Assembly: GCA_009777795.1 (NCBI GenBank)
Contig: WRLC01000002.1
Location: 1 to 64,000, forward strand
DNA: 64,000 nt
Source of the DNA: Candidatus Saccharimonadota bacterium
GTDB lineage: Bacteria; Patescibacteriota; Saccharimonadia; Saccharimonadales; Saccharimonadaceae
Reading direction: 5' to 3'
Under the pieces are notes generated by a model. The model saw nothing but the letters and a program-made list of their open reading frames with translations. It did no database searches and was not told the origin of the DNA. A program made the position numbers and the translations under genes. Shown here one piece after another: positions 1 to 7,552 of the stretch. Each line of letters begins with the position of its first letter. Position 1 is the first letter of the stretch.

Positions 1-285
1 GGACTGTATGGGTGCCTGTACTATAGCCACCTGTAGAAATGTCAGTGCCAGTTAGAGTTAAGTCGATGGCTTGGTTATTGATGGCGGTGATGGTGATGCT
101 TTCGGAGACTGTGGCGTGGATGTTGGCAGAGGCTGTGTCGGTGTCTATGGAGTAGGTGGTGAGGGGGGATAGATGAAGGCCGAGGGTGATGATCAGCGTG
201 AGGCTAAGGAGAGAGAGGATGAGGCAGCGGAGATTAGGCATTGAATGCCCCCCCCCATAGCATTTTGCGTGTTTGCTTTACTCAT
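1..285 (-). CDS. Surface protein N-terminus, partial, G-tract phase-variable start
   Basis: The gene runs off the left edge, so only about 80 codons are visible. Reading from an ATG at position 241 gives a hydrophobic, Leu/Ile-rich signal or anchor segment of about 20 residues, then a Thr/Ser/Ile-rich extracellular-type sequence. A tract of nine G on the coding strand (248-256) lies between upstream ATGs (285 and 258) and this frame. From the 285 ATG the frame is one base short of joining the body, so a tenth G, or loss of two, would give a continuous protein. The ATG at 241 could also be used directly. The upstream promoter block matches that of the surface-protein gene ending at 16498, so the two are probably paralogous or co-regulated. 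Function is not recognisable. Confidence 0.6.
248..256 (-). repeat. Poly-G (C9 on plus strand) slippage tract
   Basis: Nine C on the plus strand (nine G in the coding sense) lie ten codons after the first ATG of the surface-protein gene, just before its signal sequence. Mononucleotide G tracts of this length are typical slipped-strand hotspots. One added base restores the frame from the upstream ATG. Confidence 0.75.
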
Positions 286-318
286 GATGCTCTACCTTCC
301 CTTTTCCTTGTTTACTTT

Positions 319-347
319 AGTTTAGCATAGGCGGTTTGACAATGCAA
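319..347 (-). promoter_or_regulatory. Promoter of phase-variable surface gene 1
   Basis: On the minus strand a -35-like TTGCAT (347-342) and a -10-like TAAACT (324-319) are separated by 17 bp. A block of about 22 bp spanning the -10 is identical to the block upstream of the second G-tract surface gene (18168-18197), which suggests shared control. Confidence 0.5.
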
Positions 348-393
348 GTAGGTGATGAAAGAAAAGTCGAGGGTTGTGATATAATAGCGGTAG

Positions 394-468
394 GCCGCCT
401 TAGCTCAGTGGTAGAGCAACGGTTTTGTAAACCGTAGGTCGTCGGTTCAAGCCCGACAGGCGGCTCCA
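394..468 (+). tRNA. tRNA-Thr (anticodon TGT)
   Basis: This is a full cloverleaf with acceptor stem GCCGCCT/AGGCGGC, anticodon stem ACGGT/ACCGT, loop TTTGTAA, TTCAAGC in the T loop and an encoded CCA end. A TATAAT box lies about 10 bp upstream (380-385), so it has its own promoter. Confidence 0.95.
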
Positions 469-482
469 TTTGTGGTTGATTT

Positions 483-559
483 GGCGGGTTAGCTCAGCTG
501 GATAGAGCAGGAGACTTCTAAGCTCAAGGCCACAGGTTCGAATCCTGTACCCGCTACCA
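483..559 (+). tRNA. tRNA-Arg (anticodon TCT)
   Basis: This cloverleaf has acceptor stem GGCGGGT/ACCCGCT (one GU pair), T stem ACAGG/CCTGT and an encoded CCA. It follows tRNA-Thr by 14 bp, probably co-transcribed. The anticodon loop CTTCTAA reads TCT. The anticodon stem (GGAGA/GCTCA) pairs at only three of five positions, with a G.A and an A.G mismatch at its ends, which is unusually weak. Confidence 0.88.
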
Positions 560-568
560 AGATGATAT

Positions 569-1012
569 TTAGATGACGCCGAGGTCCTGCAGGGCGCGGC
601 GATAAACAGTGACGGCGCGTTTGGCTTGGTCGAAGCCGACTGAGAACTTGCGGGTGTGGGCGATTTCGTTGCGTAATTTGTGGGCGTACCAGACGGCGTT
701 GATGTTTTTGATGCTGGAATTGGCGGCTTTGAGGCGGTCGGCCATGTTTTCGCCTTGGAAACCGAGTTCGCGGAGGACTTCGTCGAGCATTTTATCGAGC
801 TCGAGGACGGTCTCGTTCCAAGATTTGGGTTGCATTTTGTCCAGAGAGTTTTCAATGGCGAGAAAATCGGCCTGATAGCGGACAGTGTCGACTTTGACGA
901 CTTTATGCGAGGTCAGGCTAATGGCGGCGAAAACTAAAACGCCGACGATGAGAATAGCAGCCAGCAAAAAAGCGAGGTTGAACTCGAAAATTGCGGCAAA
1001 ACTGTGTGCCAT
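569..1012 (-). CDS. Membrane-anchored HEPN-like hypothetical protein
   Basis: This 147 aa protein has one hydrophobic segment near the N-terminus (about residues 10-32), then a soluble helical region. The C-terminal third contains an LRNEIAH stretch, matching the R-x4-H pattern of HEPN-type domains, followed by an amphipathic helix. HEPN proteins are often RNases, but many lack activity, so the function is inferred only from the motif. It sits alone between tRNA-Arg and clpP on the minus strand. The start is the ATG at 1012. Confidence 0.6.
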   Translation of the reverse strand: MAHSFAAIFEFNLAFLLAAILIVGVLVFAAISLTSHKVVKVDTVRYQADFLAIENSLDKMQPKSWNETVLELDKMLDEVLRELGFQGENMADRLKAANSSIKNINAVWYAHKLRNEIAHTRKFSVGFDQAKRAVTVYRRALQDLGVI

Positions 1013-1066
1013 GCTAATATATTAACATGGGGGGAGGGCAGAAGTCAAATCCCGGAGCGCCGGGCG

Positions 1067-1663
1067 TTAGCGGGTGAGGATTTGGTCGATTAGGCCGTAG
1101 TCGACGGCGTCATCGGCGGAGAGCCAGTAGTCGCGGTCGGTATCGCGCTCGATGGTTTTAAAGGGTTTGCCGGTGTTATCAGCGAGGATTTGGTTCAACT
1201 TCTTTTTCAGAGCGACGCTCTCGCGCAGGGAAATTTCTTGGTCGGTGATTTTGCCCTCGGTGCCGCTGGATGGTTGGTGGATCATAATCCGGGCGTTGGG
1301 CAGGGCAAAACGCTTGCCCTTGGTGCCGGCGGAAAGCAGCAGGGCGCCCATGCTGGCCGAGAGGCCGACGGCGATGGTCTGGACGTCGGGCTTGACGAGG
1401 CTGATGGTGTCCAAGATGGCCAGCCCGTCGTAGACGCTGCCGCCGGGGGTGTTGATGTAGAGTTTGATGTCGGCTTTGGGGTCTTCGTGCTCGAGGAAGA
1501 GCATCTGGGCGATGACGAGGTTGGAGATATGGCGGTCGACCGCTTCGCCGAGGAAGATGATGCGGTCTTTCAAAAGGCGGGAATAGATGTCGAAAGCGCG
1601 CTCGCCATCAGGGGTGGACTCGAGCACGGTCGGAACGAGGTAGTTTTTGGGGCTTTTATGCAT
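1067..1663 (-). CDS. clpP: ATP-dependent Clp protease proteolytic subunit
   Basis: ClpP is the barrel-forming serine protease that degrades proteins unfolded by Clp ATPases in the cytoplasm. The nucleophile serine is seen in [14 protein letters not shown], the histidine in [11 protein letters not shown], and the aspartate region in [21 protein letters not shown]. Length (about 198 aa) is normal. Two in-frame ATGs exist (1669 and 1663). A TATAAT box at 1675-1670 places transcription start almost on the second, so a leaderless start at 1663 is preferred. It lies upstream of nothing co-oriented; pth and der are separate units on the same strand. Confidence 0.95.
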   Translation of the reverse strand: MHKSPKNYLVPTVLESTPDGERAFDIYSRLLKDRIIFLGEAVDRHISNLVIAQMLFLEHEDPKADIKLYINTPGGSVYDGLAILDTISLVKPDVQTIAVGLSASMGALLLSAGTKGKRFALPNARIMIHQPSSGTEGKITDQEISLRESVALKKKLNQILADNTGKPFKTIERDTDRDYWLSADDAVDYGLIDQILTR

Positions 1664-1687
1664 AACCATATTATATCATAGTTGGTC

Positions 1688-2215
1688 TTAAAAGGCAACC
1701 TGCTGGATTTTGGCGACGATTTGGGGCAAGAGGTCAGGGAGGGCGGCCTTTTCGGCGTCGGTGAGTTTAGCGAGGACAAAATCGGCATCGCCGAGCTGGG
1801 CGCGCGAAGGATTGTCGCTGCCGATGCGGACGCGCTTGACTTTTTCGCCCATGTGTGATATAATTGAGAAGAGGCCGTTATTACCACCAGAGGAGCCCCC
1901 CTGACGATAACGGATTTCGCCGAAAGGCAAGTCGAAATCATCACAAACAACCAGAATGTCGCTAACAGGGATTTTATAGAAGTTAGCTATCTGTTGGACA
2001 ACTTCGCCGGACTTGTTGTAAAAAGCTTGAGGTTTGACGAGGAGAGCCTTTTCGTCATTAACGCTAGTTTCAGCGATTTCAGCCTGCCATTTGGGTTTAT
2101 CAGCCCACTTAGCATCCAACTTAATCGCCCAAAAGTCAAGAGCAATAAAACCAAGGTTATGCCGTGTCCAGAGATAGGTGGCGCCGGGGTTGCCGAGGCC
2201 GACGATTAGCTTCAT
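1688..2215 (-). CDS. pth: Peptidyl-tRNA hydrolase
   Basis: Pth recycles tRNA by hydrolysing peptidyl-tRNA released from stalled ribosomes. Seen are GLGNPG at the N-terminus, TRHNLGF with the catalytic histidine, and DDFDLPFG. The family GHNGL motif reads GNNGL here, so the histidine before the conserved Asn is replaced by Asn. Length (175 aa) is normal. The start codon overlaps the der stop by 4 bp, so der and pth form one unit. A near-consensus antisense promoter lies inside the gene (1836-1864). Confidence 0.93.
   Translation of the reverse strand: MKLIVGLGNPGATYLWTRHNLGFIALDFWAIKLDAKWADKPKWQAEIAETSVNDEKALLVKPQAFYNKSGEVVQQIANFYKIPVSDILVVCDDFDLPFGEIRYRQGGSSGGNNGLFSIISHMGEKVKRVRIGSDNPSRAQLGDADFVLAKLTDAEKAALPDLLPQIVAKIQQVAF
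1836..1864 (+). promoter_or_regulatory. Antisense promoter inside pth
   Basis: TTGACT (1836-1841), a 17 bp spacer and TATAAT (1859-1864) lie on the strand opposite to pth. The TGTGA bases before the -10 match those of the intergenic promoters of the orphan small genes. Confidence 0.5.
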
Positions 2216-3663
2216 GGGCGGCCTTTCGGGCTTTTGTAGCGCTTTTCGTGGCCGCCGCTATCGCGGAGACTGAATTTGATAGGGGTGCCGAAGAACGGAA
2301 AGGCGGCGCGGAGCTCATTTTCGAGGTATCTTTGGTAGGAAAAGTGGAGTTTGGTCAAGTTGGAGCCGTAAATGACGAACCAAGGTGGCGCGACGTCGGT
2401 TTGGACGCAGTAGCGCGGGCGAGGCAGCGGCGGGCGGCCGCCGGTGGGCGGGTGGGCCGAGACGGCGTCGAGCAGGACGCGGTTTAGGTCGGAAGTTTTG
2501 ATGGTAGTATGGCGGGATTCGTCGATTTTGAGGGCTAGTTCGAGGAGCTGGGCGACGTTTTTGCCGGTTTTGGCGCTGACCAAGACGACGGGCGAAAAGG
2601 GGGCAAATTTGTAGTCGCGAGAGAGGCGGTTTAGCAGGCTGTCGGCGGCTTGGGGGTCGCTAGTGAGGTCCCATTTGTTGACGGCTAAAATCAAGCCTTT
2701 GCCGGCTTCGAGAATTTCGCCGGCGAGCGAGGCGTCGAAGGCGACAAAGGGGTCGGCGGCGTCGAGGACGAGGACGCAAATGTCGGACTCAAGGATGGCG
2801 CTGGCCGTACGCATGACAGAGAATTTTTCGACGCCGACTTCTTGTTTGCCGCGGCGGCGGACGCCGGCGGTGTCGAGAATCTCGAATTGACGGCCGTAGA
2901 AGCGTAGTTCGGCGCGATTGACGTCGCGCGTGGTGCCGGCTTGGGCGCTCGCTAAGGCCTGCTGTTTGCCAGCGAGCGAGTTAAAAAGTGAGCTTTTGCC
3001 GACGTTGGGGCGACCAATTAGAGCGAGCTTAACTACGCCGCTACTCTCGCCGCCCTCCGCCCCCAAGCCGTCGGTACGGTGTTCGCCCAGCCCATCGTCA
3101 TGGGTGGGCGCCACCTCATGCTCGGCCGTAGCCTGCGCAACGACCTCCGGCCCGGGTTGCGGCAGGGCGGCAGGCAAGGTTTCGCGAATCATTTCTCTTA
3201 GCTTGGGGAGGCCGGTGTTGTGCTCGGCGGAGATTTTGATGATGTCTTTAATACCGAGGCGGAGGAACTCGGATTCGGGGAGGCTGGCGCCCAGGTCGGA
3301 CTTATTGAGGGCGAGGATGACTTTTTTGCCGGATTTGAGGGCTTTTTTGGCGATTTTTTTGTCGTCGTCGTTGGGGTAGAGGGTGGAGTCGAGGGTGAGG
3401 AGGATGAGGTCGGCGCTGGCGATGGCGTCGTCGATTTGGTCTTGGATGGTGGCCTCGAAGTCGTCTTCGGGGTCTTTGAGGCCGGCGGTGTCGACCAGCA
3501 TGACCTCTTGGTCGCCGAGGGCGAGGCGACGCATGACGCGATCGCGCGTGGTGCCGGGGTCGTAGGCGACGATAGCCTCGCGACTTTTGGTCAGGCGATT
3601 AAAAAGCGCGCTTTTGCCGGCGTTGGTCTGGCCGACAATCGCCACCATGGGAAGTTTTTTCAT
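2212..3663 (-). CDS. der: Ribosome-assembly GTPase Der (EngA)
   Basis: Der is a double-GTPase needed for 50S subunit assembly. Two G domains are visible, with P-loops GQTNAGKS (residues 11-18) and GRPNVGKS (about 217-224). Matching NKSD and NKWD specificity motifs are present, and a KH-like domain forms the C-terminus. At 483 aa it is longer than usual because residues about 164-205, between the two G domains, are encoded by a palindrome-ended dispersed repeat that is Glu/Gly/His-rich. The reading frame stays open. It is co-transcribed with pth through a 4 bp overlap. Confidence 0.95.
   Translation of the reverse strand: MKKLPMVAIVGQTNAGKSALFNRLTKSREAIVAYDPGTTRDRVMRRLALGDQEVMLVDTAGLKDPEDDFEATIQDQIDDAIASADLILLTLDSTLYPNDDDKKIAKKALKSGKKVILALNKSDLGASLPESEFLRLGIKDIIKISAEHNTGLPKLREMIRETLPAALPQPGPEVVAQATAEHEVAPTHDDGLGEHRTDGLGAEGGESSGVVKLALIGRPNVGKSSLFNSLAGKQQALASAQAGTTRDVNRAELRFYGRQFEILDTAGVRRRGKQEVGVEKFSVMRTASAILESDICVLVLDAADPFVAFDASLAGEILEAGKGLILAVNKWDLTSDPQAADSLLNRLSRDYKFAPFSPVVLVSAKTGKNVAQLLELALKIDESRHTTIKTSDLNRVLLDAVSAHPPTGGRPPLPRPRYCVQTDVAPPWFVIYGSNLTKLHFSYQRYLENELRAAFPFFGTPIKFSLRDSGGHEKRYKSPKGRP
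3049..3171 (+). repeat. Palindromic in-frame repeat family 1, copy in der
   Basis: The core resembles the leuS copy most closely, sharing GCTCGGCCGTAGCCT. The ends form an imperfect inverted repeat (GCCGCCCT at 3049-3056 against AGGGCGGC at 3164-3171, with pairing continuing inward). The element is antisense relative to der and encodes part of the linker between its G domains. Confidence 0.65.
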
Positions 3664-3701
3664 AATCTTATTTTACCATATTTTTGCCGGTTTGGGTATG
3701 A

Positions 3702-3790
3702 TATAATGTGGGAAGAAGCGGTGGCGCGTCTGGCCCAAAGTATTCTATTTTAGGCGCGAACCTTAAGAGTACGCGCCAGAGGAGGTAGCT
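3702..3790 (+). promoter_or_regulatory. Promoter and structured leader of small orphan gene
   Basis: TATAAT at 3702-3707 is followed by an 80-nt leader. In it a GGCGCG...CGCGCC pair can form a hairpin around the sequence GAACCTTA, just before the AGGAGG ribosome site. The same layout precedes six other genes in this window. Confidence 0.5.
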
Positions 3791-4105
3791 ATGGCAACTA
3801 TAAAGAGAAGCGAACCAGAGGACAGAATCTTGGCCGAAGCGGTTGAAAGGGCCAAAAACGCAAATACCGTATTGCGCGACATACCCATCAGTAAAGCGAA
3901 CCGAGGCATGATTGCGAGAGAGTCGTTAGGGGTATTCCTCAGCAAAGGTTGTCGAAATGTCTCAGAGGCGGAAATCGCGGACGTCCTTAAGGGATGCGAC
4001 ACGCTGGGCGAATTCTTCGACCGCTATGGCGGTTGCACTGAGGAGTTCGACTTCACGATTGAATTTGAACGCCGCATGATGAAGATGCTGCACGAGGCCG
4101 TTTAG
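3791..4105 (+). CDS. Small hypothetical protein, TLG-FF family member 1
   Basis: This 104 aa charged soluble protein has a clear AGGAGG ribosome site 6 nt before the ATG and its own terminator. The C-terminal part contains DTLGEFFDRY followed by a Phe-rich amphipathic helix. The protein at 6819 has QTLGDFFKKV in the same position, so the two look like diverged paralogs. No known domain is recognised. Base use is more balanced (more C) than in neighbouring housekeeping genes. Confidence 0.7.
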   Translation: MATIKRSEPEDRILAEAVERAKNANTVLRDIPISKANRGMIARESLGVFLSKGCRNVSEAEIADVLKGCDTLGEFFDRYGGCTEEFDFTIEFERRMMKMLHEAV

Positions 4106-4119
4106 CGCGTACTAAAGAC

Positions 4120-4156
4120 AAAAATCCCCCGAAACCGGATGATTCGGGGGATTTTT
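4120..4156 (+). terminator. Rho-independent terminator
   Basis: AAATCCCCCGAA and TTCGGGGGATTT form a strong hairpin around an ACCGGATGA loop, followed by T5. It ends the small gene at 3791-4105. The flanking A run would let it also act on the opposite strand. Confidence 0.9.
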
Positions 4157-4183
4157 AATTGCTTTTGCTAGTTTCGGGGCGTC

Positions 4184-4214
4184 AAAACGCCAGCGAGGGT
4201 GGGCTTCGCTGGCG
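4184..4214 (-). terminator. Terminator of minus-strand RNA
   Basis: CGCCAGCG (4188-4195) pairs with CGCTGGCG (4207-4214). On the minus strand the hairpin is followed by a T4 run (A4 at 4184-4187 on plus). Confidence 0.65.
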
Positions 4215-4528
4215 ATTTGACCCTTCGACTCGCCTTTTAGGCCCACCACCGTGGAGCATGACCCACCTCATTATCCTTGGGGTCTGCCGTTCAAAGGGGT
4301 TGTCCTGATTCCATAACCATCAAAAAGTGGAGGTAAGATTACTTTTTGGCTCGAAAATAAATTTTAGAGCCCGAGGAAGGTACAGAAGCAGGCAACACCT
4401 TTCAGGGGTAAAGACCAAGCATAACCGGCGGATATACCGCCTAATAAAGCCTTTACTTTATCCTGAAATATGTTATAGTTTATTTAGGTGCGGGTTAGAG
4501 GAGGCCGATTAAGGCTACTCCTTAACTC
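4184..4528 (-). ncRNA. Probable structured RNA of about 345 nt, class unassigned
   Basis: This gene-free stretch has the hallmarks of an RNA gene on the minus strand. A TGTGATATAAT promoter box lies at 4545-4535, the transcript begins with a bulged hairpin (GAGGAG...CTCCTC enclosing TTAAGG...CCTTAA), and it ends in a hairpin (4184-4214) followed by T4. Other complementary segments such as GGCGG...CCGCC occur inside. I could not match it to RNase P RNA, tmRNA, SRP RNA or 6S RNA by conserved signatures. A 61-codon plus-strand ORF at 4327 overlaps it and is probably chance. Confidence 0.5.
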
Positions 4529-4640
4529 CTCACCATTATATCACAGCTAAGTGCATAAGTCAATACTTTTTGGTTATTTTCTTATAAATACAATGATTAT
4601 ACCATGATAATTGAGCTTATGTTAAAGAAACAGGGGAGAA

Positions 4641-5477
4641 ATGGGGACAACTAGACAGTTGACAAAAGCTGAAAATGGTTTTTTAGCGCATTTTCCGGGA
4701 GAAATTGAGTTTTTTGTGCGGGGCGAGCTGCCGGAGCAGCGGCCGTTGACAGTGGCGATTGTGGGGACACGGAAACCGACGAAATATGGGGAAGAAGCGG
4801 CCTATAATATTGCTTATGAGCTGGCGAGGCGGGGGGCGGCGGTGATTTCGGGGTTGGCGATTGGCATCGACGCGGCGGCGCACAGAGGAGCGCTAGATGG
4901 CGGTGGCTATACGGCTGCGGTGTTGGCGGGCGGGGTGGATAGGATAAATCCGCCGCAAAACGTAGGTTTAGGCGAGCGGATTTTGGCGGATGGTGGAGCA
5001 ATTATCGGTGAGCACCCAGATGGCACTAAGATTAGTCCGTGGCACTTTTTGGAGCGAAACCGGATAGTCTCGGGGCTGGCCGATGCGGTGGTTATTGTTG
5101 AGGCGGCGGCAAAATCGGGGACTTTAGCGACGGCGCGGCATGCGATGAAACAGGGGCGGCCAGTTTTTGTGGTGCCGGGCAGGTTGACGGACAAAATGAG
5201 CGCGGGTTGCCTGTCGCTACTTGAAGCCCACCCTAACAAAATTCGACTTTTCACGTCTATCGCAGTGCTCGGGGTCCTGCCGCACGGGTCCTCCCCATCC
5301 CCCTCTTTTTCTGCGAAAAACCCGGGGGCGGGGTCCCCACCGGGCACCACCCCTCGCTCGCAAAATATACAAAAAATGGTGAAGAGCGGGGCGAGCGCGA
5401 CGGAAATTACGGAGAAACTGGGGGTTTCGGCGGCGGAGGTGGCGATGGTTCAAACAGAGTTAGAGCTATTTGGCTGA
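4641..5477 (+). CDS. dprA: DNA-processing protein DprA (Smf)
   Basis: DprA loads RecA on incoming single-stranded DNA during natural transformation. The Rossmann-like core is clear: [17 protein letters not shown], then [18 protein letters not shown], and a later [18 protein letters not shown] segment. A C-terminal winged-helix-like part (about 245-278) follows. Residues about 209-239 are encoded by an inserted 89-bp dispersed repeat (Pro/Ser/Gly-rich) that separates the two domains without breaking the frame. It has a GGGGAG ribosome site. Its 3' end overlaps the convergent recA by 12 bp. With recA and the pilin, it fits a competence system. Confidence 0.93.
   Translation: MGTTRQLTKAENGFLAHFPGEIEFFVRGELPEQRPLTVAIVGTRKPTKYGEEAAYNIAYELARRGAAVISGLAIGIDAAAHRGALDGGGYTAAVLAGGVDRINPPQNVGLGERILADGGAIIGEHPDGTKISPWHFLERNRIVSGLADAVVIVEAAAKSGTLATARHAMKQGRPVFVVPGRLTDKMSAGCLSLLEAHPNKIRLFTSIAVLGVLPHGSSPSPSFSAKNPGAGSPPGTTPRSQNIQKMVKSGASATEITEKLGVSAAEVAMVQTELELFG
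5268..5356 (+). repeat. Palindromic in-frame repeat family 2, copy in dprA
   Basis: This 89-bp element begins CTCGGGGTCCTG and ends CACCACCCCTCG. A central hairpin (CCCCCTCTTTTT against AAAAACCCGGGGG) is visible. It differs from the leuS copy (13471-13559) at only four positions. Here it is in sense orientation and adds about 30 residues between the DprA domains. Confidence 0.85.
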
Positions 5478-6497
5478 GCCGGCGGAGAGTTCTTGGCGGA
5501 GCTTTTGGTCGACTTCGCCAGTGATTTTCGGGTTGTCGCGAAGGAATTGCTTGGCGGCTTCGCGGCCTTGGCCGATAGTTTGGTCGTTATATTTGTAAAA
5601 CGCGCCGCTTTTGATGACGACGCCGCGGTCGGCGGCGAGGTCGAGCAGGTCGCCGAAGCGCGAGATGCCTTCGTTATACATGATGTCGAACTCGGCGGTG
5701 CGGAAAGGGGCGGCAATCTTGTTTTTGACGACTTTAATCTTGGTGCGGTTGCCGATAATGTCTTCGCCCGATTTGAGCTGACCGATGCGGCGGATGTCAA
5801 GCCGGACCGAGGCATAAAACTTGAGCGCATTGCCACCGGTGGTAGTTTCGGGGTTGCCGAACATGACGCCGATTTTCATACGAATCTGGTTAATGAAAAT
5901 GACGGTGCAGCGGGTTTTGCTGATAATACTGGTGAGTTTGCGCATGGCTTGGCTCATCAGGCGGGCGTGGAGGCCCATGTTAGAATCGCCCATGTCGCCG
6001 TCGATTTCGGCCTGCGGAGTGAGGGCAGCTACCGAGTCGACAACGATGATGTCAACGGCGCCGCTGCGAACGAGAGTTTCACAAATCTCAAGCGCCTGCT
6101 CGCCGCTGTCGGGTTGGCTAAAGACCAGCTTTTCGGTATCGACGCCGATTTTTTTAGCATAGGATGGGTCAAAAGCGTGCTCGGCATCAATAAAAGCGGC
6201 CGCGCCGCCGGCTTTTTGAACCTCGGCCACGGCATGCATGGCAAGAGTGGTTTTACCCGAGCTCTCGGGGCCGTAAATCTCGATAATCCGCCCCTTGGGG
6301 TAGCCGCCGCCCAGCGCGAGATCGAGGGAAAGGGCGCCGCTTGGCACCAGCTCGATGTCGGCCTTGTGGGTCTCGCCTAATTTCATAATCGCTCCATCGC
6401 CAAACTGCTTGGTAATCTGCTCCATCGCTAGCTCTAGCGCCTTGCCCTTGCCGTCCAAACCGCTGGGGCTAGTTGTTTGCTCTGCCTTCTTTGCCAT
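5466..6497 (-). CDS. recA: Recombinase RecA
   Basis: RecA forms filaments on single-stranded DNA for strand exchange and SOS signalling. Walker A is seen as GPESSGKTT and Walker B as [10 protein letters not shown]. The downstream loop regions ([20 protein letters not shown]) are typical. The start at 6497 (MAKKAEQ) is chosen because an AAGGAG ribosome site lies directly upstream; a longer frame from 6527 has no support. Length is 343 aa, with a short C-terminal tail. The 3' end overlaps dprA on the other strand. Confidence 0.97.
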   Translation of the reverse strand: MAKKAEQTTSPSGLDGKGKALELAMEQITKQFGDGAIMKLGETHKADIELVPSGALSLDLALGGGYPKGRIIEIYGPESSGKTTLAMHAVAEVQKAGGAAAFIDAEHAFDPSYAKKIGVDTEKLVFSQPDSGEQALEICETLVRSGAVDIIVVDSVAALTPQAEIDGDMGDSNMGLHARLMSQAMRKLTSIISKTRCTVIFINQIRMKIGVMFGNPETTTGGNALKFYASVRLDIRRIGQLKSGEDIIGNRTKIKVVKNKIAAPFRTAEFDIMYNEGISRFGDLLDLAADRGVVIKSGAFYKYNDQTIGQGREAAKQFLRDNPKITGEVDQKLRQELSAGSAK

Positions 6498-6711
6498 AAC
6501 CTCTCCTTTAATGTGATTATAGCACAAATATAACGGGGTGGGAACTCTTTTGCAAGCATAAGGGTGAATGGTTATGGTTTATTTTGGCCTCTGGAGGCTC
6601 TAGGGGTGGGAAACTTATCGAAAAAGTCGTGGTTTCGCGGCAAAAAGAGAAAGATGTGGTGTAATATGGAGCTAGCGAAGGACTGGGTAGTCGACTTTGG
6701 GGGAAATGTGA

Positions 6712-6818
6712 TATAATGGGGAGGGTAGTGAGGGGAGCGAGACGCTCAACCCCTCATTTTTCTTTAATCTTGGGCGCGAAGTTTAATAGGCGCCTAATCA
6801 AACACAGGAGGAAAACAT
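6712..6818 (+). promoter_or_regulatory. Promoter and structured leader of small orphan gene
   Basis: TATAATGGGGAGGGTAG (from 6712) begins a leader of about 100 nt. It contains a hairpin (GAGGGG...CCCCTC), the motif GGCGCGAAGTTTA and an AGGAGG ribosome site. The 200 bp before it, back to the recA promoter region, show nothing else. Confidence 0.55.
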
Positions 6819-7103
6819 ATGCGACAAAAAGCAAGCGAAAGCGCAAAGACCAAGGCGGAAAGAGCAGAGATTCTGAACAGGCTAGACTTGGCCGAGACAT
6901 CGGGCGACAAGCTGCTATTTTTGCAACTTGCGGTCGAAGTAAAGTCGGACGGCGTTTCGGGCGAAGACCTAAAAAGTTGGCTCGACAAAAGCCAAACACT
7001 CGGTGATTTCTTCAAGAAGGTCAATGACGCGGATTTTAGGGAACGGTTCTATACGAGACTGGCCGAATTGGCGGAAATCACAAGACAGGTACTAAACAGT
7101 TAG
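6819..7103 (+). CDS. Small hypothetical protein, TLG-FF family member 2
   Basis: This 94 aa, Lys/Glu/Leu-rich and probably helical protein has no membrane segment. QTLGDFFKKVNDADF near residue 62 corresponds to DTLGEFFDRY in the protein at 3791, indicating a diverged paralog pair. Both sit behind the same kind of long leader and have their own terminators. It has an AGGAGG ribosome site. No domain is recognised and no function can be given. Confidence 0.7.
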   Translation: MRQKASESAKTKAERAEILNRLDLAETSGDKLLFLQLAVEVKSDGVSGEDLKSWLDKSQTLGDFFKKVNDADFRERFYTRLAELAEITRQVLNS

Positions 7104-7109
7104 GCGCAG

Positions 7110-7146
7110 GAAGCACTGGTCAGATGACTGGTGCTTCAACATTTTT
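7110..7146 (+). terminator. Rho-independent terminator
   Basis: GAAGCACTGGTC pairs along 12 bp (two GU) with GACTGGTGCTTC, followed by AACATTTTT. It ends the 6819-7103 gene. Confidence 0.85.
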
Positions 7147-7162
7147 ATGATATAATGGGGGT

Positions 7163-7552
7163 ATGAGGACGAAGAAAGGCTTTACAGCGCTTGAACTAGT
7201 GATTGCGATTTGTTTTGTCGGGGCAGCGGTGGTGTTCTTTTTTATGCAGAAGGCGACTTTGGACGCTTATGCGCGCGACGACCATAACAAAACGGCGATT
7301 AATTCAATCTATTATGCGCTGGAAGATGTGCAGCACTTCACTTTTGGCTACTACCCAGAGGTGTTGACGGAAGAGGCGCTGCGCGGGGCGGACCCGAGGT
7401 TTTTGGTTGACAGCGCGGGGAATTTTGTCAATAGCGTGGGCTCGAGCCTGCATTACGAGCCGGAAAGTTGCAATGACGGGAAGTGTTCGAGCTATGTTTT
7501 GCGGGCGACACTAGAAAAAGAGACGGATTTCATCCGCCGATCCCGTAATTAA
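7163..7552 (+). CDS. Type IV pilin-like protein
   Basis: This 129 aa protein begins with a prepilin signal: basic MRTKK, then the peptidase site G^FTALE with the conserved glutamate at position +5, and a hydrophobic helix of about 20 residues. The rest is a small globular domain with two cysteines (in SCNDGKC). It is probably a minor pilin or pseudopilin for surface motility or DNA uptake. A TATAAT box lies about 10 nt upstream (7150-7155). Its end overlaps the convergent ruvB by 4 bp. Confidence 0.82.
   Translation: MRTKKGFTALELVIAICFVGAAVVFFFMQKATLDAYARDDHNKTAINSIYYALEDVQHFTFGYYPEVLTEEALRGADPRFLVDSAGNFVNSVGSSLHYEPESCNDGKCSSYVLRATLEKETDFIRRSRN

Noticed and set aside
4327-4512. A 61-codon plus-strand ORF in the 4105-4641 gap
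   Set aside because: It overlaps the predicted structured RNA on the other strand, lacks a promoter of its own, and has no recognisable motif.
4184-4528. Assignment of the structured RNA as tmRNA or RNase P RNA
   Set aside because: There is no CCA end with a T-arm or tag ORF for tmRNA, and no clear GAGGAAAGUCC or ACAGAA core for RNase P in the right order. I left it unassigned.
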